Assembly: GCA_026388345.1 (NCBI GenBank)
Contig: JAPLJY010000172.1
Span: 1 to 8,984 of the forward strand
Length of the DNA: 8,984 bases
DNA from: Deltaproteobacteria bacterium
GTDB lineage: Bacteria; Desulfobacterota; Syntrophia; Syntrophales; UBA5619
Direction of reading: 5' to 3'
The position numbers and the translations under genes were made by a program. Below, piece by piece: positions 5,977 through 8,984 of the stretch. Positions within the stretch are counted from its first letter, which is position 1. Each line of letters opens with the position of its first letter. The notes below the pieces were generated by a model. It searched no databases and had not been told where the DNA came from. It worked only from the letters and a program-made list of their open reading frames with translations.

Positions 5977-7263
5977 ATGACGCTGGTATTGATTCTGTTT
6001 TGTCTCTTTATGGCGATGGGAATGCCGGTCGCTTTTGCCTTTGGTATTTCCGGCGTTGCCTTCTTTCTACAGCAGCCGACATTGCCATTGACCATGCCCA
6101 TTCAACAGGTGCTATCCCAAACCCAAAACTTTCTTTTGCTTGCCATTCCATTGTTCGTCTTGGCCGGCAACCTGCTCAACGAGACCGGTCTTACCGAACG
6201 GGTAATGAAGCTGGCATCGATTATCACAGGACATATGCGCGGGGGGATGGCACAGAGTAACATGGTGATCGCGGCATCACTGGGCGGGATTACGAGTTCG
6301 GCGATTGGTGACGCCACCATGCTATCGCGCATGCTGGGACCGGGCATGATCAAACAGGGATATTCCGGAGGATTCTCGGCAGCGGTCATTGGTAACAGCG
6401 CGCTCATCACGACGATGATCCCCCCCGGTATCGGGCTGGTATTATATGGCAGTATCGCCGAAGTCTCCATCGGACGGTTATTTGCGGCGGGAATGGTCCC
6501 CGGCCTTCTGATGACGGTATTTTTAATGGTTGCGGTAGGTGTGAGGGCCAGGCAAAAAGGTTATCTTCCCGAAAGAGAAACGCGGCCACCACTTAAAGAG
6601 ATTGCGAAAACTTTTGTCGATTGTATCTGGGCTTTTCTTTTCCCGGTCATCCTGATCGTCGGGTTGAGATTCGGCATGTTTACCCCGTCCGAAGCAGGCG
6701 CTTTCGCGTGCGTATACGCCATTGTTATTGGCACGATCGTCTACAGGCAGTTTACCTGGAAGAAAATGATCCAAACACTGGAGAACACGGTCGTCGATAT
6801 GGGAATGGTCATGTTACTGATCGCTTTGTCGGCGACCTTTAGTTACGGTATTATCTGGGATCAAATACCACAAAAGCTGGCCGAGTTTATGCTGGGGATT
6901 TCCGATACCCCCTGGGTCGTCATGCTGATCATTGTCTCTTTCCTGCTCTTTGCCGGAACGTTCATGGACTCTACGGTGTTGATCCTGATGTTGACCGCGA
7001 TTCTCGTACCGATCGCTCAGCAACTGAATGTCGATCTGGTGCACTTTGGGATCATTATGGTGCTGACCCTGACCCTTGGGTTATTGACCCCGCCGGAGGG
7101 AGCGGTCCTTTATATTGTCTGTACGATATTCAAATGCACGCTCTGGGATTTTGTCAAGGAAGGTTGGCTAATGATGTTGACTACCGTCGTGGTGGTCATA
7201 TTGGTCATTTTCTGGCCGGATTTGGCCTTATGGCTGCCGAATCTGACATTCGGAAAAGAGTGA
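5977..7263 (+). CDS. dctM: TRAP transporter large membrane subunit, DctM family
   Basis: A 428-residue polytopic inner-membrane protein (about 11-12 hydrophobic segments) that forms the ion-coupled transport channel of the TRAP system. Family blocks in order: AIPLFVLAGNLL (56-67), SLGGITSSAIGDATMLSRML (101-120), MIPPGIGLVLYGSIAEVSIG (147-166), TPSEAGAFACVYA (236-248), FAGTFMDSTVLILML (325-339), NVDLVHFGIIMVL (351-363) and GLLTPPEGAVLYIVC (368-382). All conserved regions are present and the length is normal, so the subunit looks intact. The start at 5977 has GGAGG 7 nt upstream; a TTG-initiated reading from 5956 would overlap that site and is not preferred. It is the last gene of the operon and ends 16 bp before a strong terminator. 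As in dctQ, third positions are less G/C-biased than in the upstream genes. Confidence 0.96.
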   Translation: MTLVLILFCLFMAMGMPVAFAFGISGVAFFLQQPTLPLTMPIQQVLSQTQNFLLLAIPLFVLAGNLLNETGLTERVMKLASIITGHMRGGMAQSNMVIAASLGGITSSAIGDATMLSRMLGPGMIKQGYSGGFSAAVIGNSALITTMIPPGIGLVLYGSIAEVSIGRLFAAGMVPGLLMTVFLMVAVGVRARQKGYLPERETRPPLKEIAKTFVDCIWAFLFPVILIVGLRFGMFTPSEAGAFACVYAIVIGTIVYRQFTWKKMIQTLENTVVDMGMVMLLIALSATFSYGIIWDQIPQKLAEFMLGISDTPWVVMLIIVSFLLFAGTFMDSTVLILMLTAILVPIAQQLNVDLVHFGIIMVLTLTLGLLTPPEGAVLYIVCTIFKCTLWDFVKEGWLMMLTTVVVVILVIFWPDLALWLPNLTFGKE

Positions 7264-7279
7264 GTTTATCCGTTCAATG

Positions 7280-7318
7280 AAAAGGGCGTCCCGCCTTTGC
7301 CAAGCGGGGCGCCCTTTT
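7280..7318. terminator. Bidirectional intrinsic terminator between dctM and the M24 gene
   Basis: A 15-bp stem, AAAAGGGCGTCCCGC / GCGGGGCGCCCTTTT (one G-U pair), closes a 9-nt loop. The stem ends in TTTT when read on either strand, so it can stop both the rightward dctPQM transcript and the leftward M24 transcript that converges on it. Confidence 0.9.
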
Positions 7319-7366
7319 CCTCTATCCTTTATTTATCCTTTCTTCGCTCGTTCAGCCCGTATCGGC

Positions 7367-8473
7367 TCAATCCTTTTCCAGGATGTTCGGCCGGACGAAC
7401 GTGCTCCCCTCCGCTTCGCAGGAGAGAGTGGGGTACAGGACCGGCTTCGTGATCAGCTCCACGTCCCGGGATGTGGCCAGGATCGTGTCCTCCGATTTCG
7501 TTCCCGTAATGGACGGGTTCCAGGCAAAAGCCTGGTTCTCCTGGATGATATCCGGGGTCTCGGGATTGACCCTATAGTCCCTCGGGTTGTAGCCGATCGA
7601 TCCACCCTGATGGTGGAGTTTCCATTCCTCCGGATATCCCTTGGCGCCGTAGGCTTCGACCCCCTTCCGCAGGACCTCCCTCGCGGGAACACCCGGGCGG
7701 CTCGCTGCCATGAACGCGCAGTCGATAAAGACATTCGCCTCGTATTTTTCCCTCAACTCCTGCGACACCTTTCCGAAGTGGACAAAACGCGTCAGACAGA
7801 CAATCAGGCCCCCTTTTCTGGCGTTGACGGAAACCATCAGGAACTTCTCCACCTTCTTTTCCGTGGGGATGGGATGGCGGAAACGGGAGATCCGCTCGTC
7901 GGCCGCCGACATCATCCCCATGGTATCGATCCGGTCTTTCCATAATTCATGGCAGAGCCTGCCGACGACCGCCGATTCCTTCGCCCCCTTTTCCACGGCG
8001 ATCATCGTTCGTTCGAGGGCCGCCGAAACCCTTCCCCCCAGCCAACGGTACCGGACCAGTTCCTCCGCGGTCAGGGAATAGCGGAGACGGGCGACCTCTT
8101 CGGCCACCATGGCCGCATCCGGGAAGGACCAATCGCATCCGACCGATCCGCGTCCGACGATTTCCCGGACCAGGGAAGGCTCCCGGTCCTCGTACCACGG
8201 GAACGATCTGACTTGGTAGCCCTGCTCTTCAAGCCTCTCCTCCTCCACCATTCGGGGGGCTTCGATATTATTGGTGATCACAAACTTCCCCTTTTCCGTG
8301 ATGAGGAGGGAGGCGTTCCCCAACTCGGTCGCGGTTCCCACCACGTTGAGGCCGCCTCCGGTCATCCACGAAAAGTTGGCCTGGCGCTTCAGGAGAAGGG
8401 CCTGGAGATCCCTGACCTTCAGGAATTCCCGAACCCTTCTCTCTTTTTCTTGAATTTCTCCCAAAATCGCCAT
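7367..8473 (-). CDS. M24-family (creatinase/aminopeptidase P fold) protein with an altered metal site
   Basis: A 368-residue protein of the usual two-domain size: an N-terminal creatinase-like domain (about 8-130) and a C-terminal pita-bread domain (about 137-345). The canonical block D-x-G-A-R-x-x-G-Y-x-x-D-x-T-R aligns without gaps to residues 215-229, SVNARKGGLIVCLTR. This puts Ser215 and Cys226 where the two metal-binding aspartates should be. Histidines remain at 200 (RHPIP) and 287-288 (LHHQGG). The E of the usual 'EP' is Asn319 (AWNPSI), while Glu328 (KSEDTI) is kept. It is therefore probably not a normal di-metal aminopeptidase. It may be a metal-free hydrolase like creatinase, or a binding protein. 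The start at 8473 has AGGAG 5 nt upstream. It follows a dctP gene by 27 bp on the same strand, so it is probably in that operon. The substrate is unknown. Confidence 0.85.
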   Translation of the reverse strand: MAILGEIQEKERRVREFLKVRDLQALLLKRQANFSWMTGGGLNVVGTATELGNASLLITEKGKFVITNNIEAPRMVEEERLEEQGYQVRSFPWYEDREPSLVREIVGRGSVGCDWSFPDAAMVAEEVARLRYSLTAEELVRYRWLGGRVSAALERTMIAVEKGAKESAVVGRLCHELWKDRIDTMGMMSAADERISRFRHPIPTEKKVEKFLMVSVNARKGGLIVCLTRFVHFGKVSQELREKYEANVFIDCAFMAASRPGVPAREVLRKGVEAYGAKGYPEEWKLHHQGGSIGYNPRDYRVNPETPDIIQENQAFAWNPSITGTKSEDTILATSRDVELITKPVLYPTLSCEAEGSTFVRPNILEKD

Positions 8474-8500
8474 CGTCGCTCCTATTCTTCTCCTTTTTTA

Positions 8501-8984
8501 TTACTGGGCCAGAACCTCCGCCCAGGTTGTCACCGACCATTCTTTCGAGAACAGCTCCTCAACGGCCGGTTTTGCCGCTTGCCGGAAGGAATCCGCATCC
8601 GGAATGATCACCTGCATGCCTTTTCGCTGGAGATCCACCAGAATGGCCCCCTCTTCGGTTTTGATCTTGTTGTTGGCCCAGTCTTCCGCCTCCTTACCGG
8701 CCTTGACGATGAGATCTTGGTCCGCCTTGGACAGCTTGTCGAAGAAAGGCTTATGGATCAGCATTCCCGCCGTCTGCACGAGGTGATTGGTGATGATCAA
8801 ATGGCTTTGGACCTCGTCGAGCTTGAAGCCGGAAATCTGCGGCAGGTCACCCTCCGAGGATTCGGCCTTGCCCGTCTTAAGTGAACTGTAGAGCTCGGGC
8901 AGCGGGACGCCAACGGGGTCCGTACCCATGGCCTTCCAGATAGCCATCCAACTGGGGATGGGCGGCAGACGGAGCTTCATCTTA
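8501..8984 (-). CDS. TRAP transporter solute-binding protein, DctP family (C-terminal part, cut by window edge)
   Basis: The last about 160 codons of a third TRAP binding protein. They begin at the window edge with KMKLRLPPIPSWMAIWKAMG, which is the conserved block carrying the carboxylate-binding arginine of the R-x-P motif. VGVPLPELYSSLKTGKAE follows, the DctP signature in which the usual 'GqEnP' is replaced by SSEGDLPQI. The C-terminal helical region (KPFFDKLSKADQDLIVKAGK, then ..VEELFSKEWSVTTWAEVLAQ) is typical. The stop TAA is at 8501-8503. The sequence is clearly different from the complete DctP at 4300-5295. The M24 gene starts 27 bp downstream, so both are probably on one transcript. 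Confidence 0.9.
   Translation of the reverse strand, partial: KMKLRLPPIPSWMAIWKAMGTDPVGVPLPELYSSLKTGKAESSEGDLPQISGFKLDEVQSHLIITNHLVQTAGMLIHKPFFDKLSKADQDLIVKAGKEAEDWANNKIKTEEGAILVDLQRKGMQVIIPDADSFRQAAKPAVEELFSKEWSVTTWAEVLAQ

Noticed and set aside
7277..8884. Plus-strand open frames of 222 and 311 codons opposite the M24 and right dctP genes
   Set aside because: Both are shadows of well-supported minus-strand genes; the first also begins within the terminator and the second spans the junction of two real genes.
1..8984. CRISPR array, insertion sequence, tRNA or phage attachment site
   Set aside because: No regularly spaced repeats, transposase motifs, terminal inverted repeats or tRNA-like cloverleaf were seen on either strand.

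Overview
The window reads as chromosomal DNA of a Gram-negative bacterium with a moderately high GC content. It carries several TRAP-type (periplasmic-binding-protein dependent) uptake loci, each next to candidate catabolic or regulatory genes. TRAP transporters paired with IclR regulators, SDR dehydrogenases, cupins and M24 proteins are common in Desulfobacterota/Syntrophia-like and other proteobacterial genomes. I cannot place the organism more precisely; this is inference from gene content and style only.

Left arm (minus strand, about 1-2028), in the direction of transcription: an IclR-family regulator (1249-2028), a roughly 530-bp stretch with no assignable gene, a small single-domain cupin (337-714), and the first 82 codons of a TRAP solute-binding protein that runs off the window (1-246).

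Divergent control region (2029-2376): two back-to-back iclR genes are separated by 348 bp. Each side has a sigma70-like promoter, and just downstream of each -10 box lies a copy of a GTTTCACTAT-containing inverted repeat (2073-2088 and 2346-2362). This is a symmetric layout that suggests auto- or cross-repression. Between the promoters sits a GC-rich island holding what looks like a short in-frame scrap of an FAD_binding_2 (fumarate reductase/flavocytochrome-like) gene.

Central plus-strand operon (2377-7263): iclR, an NAD-type short-chain dehydrogenase/reductase, and a complete TRAP transporter in the order dctP (periplasmic binding protein), dctQ (small membrane subunit) and dctM (large membrane subunit). 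Strong hairpins without U-tracts lie just before and just after dctP, as expected for segmental mRNA stabilisation or attenuation that makes the binding protein more abundant than the membrane subunits. dctQ and dctM have visibly more A/T-ending codons than dctP and the SDR. The operon ends at a strong bidirectional terminator (7280-7318).

Right arm (minus strand, 7367-8984): the C-terminal half of a third TRAP solute-binding protein, followed 27 bp later by an M24 (creatinase/aminopeptidase P fold) protein in which several canonical metal ligands are replaced.

Working model: a small organic acid (perhaps a sugar acid or other carboxylate) is captured by DctP, imported by DctQM on an ion gradient and oxidised by the SDR. 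The IclR protein senses the substrate or a product. The neighbouring loci with their own binding proteins, a cupin and an M24 homologue look like parallel modules for related substrates. No CRISPR array, tRNA, rRNA, insertion sequence or clearly novel defence or mobile system was seen. The least ordinary items are the mirrored operators, the degenerate M24 site, the flavoprotein scrap and the hairpins bracketing dctP.
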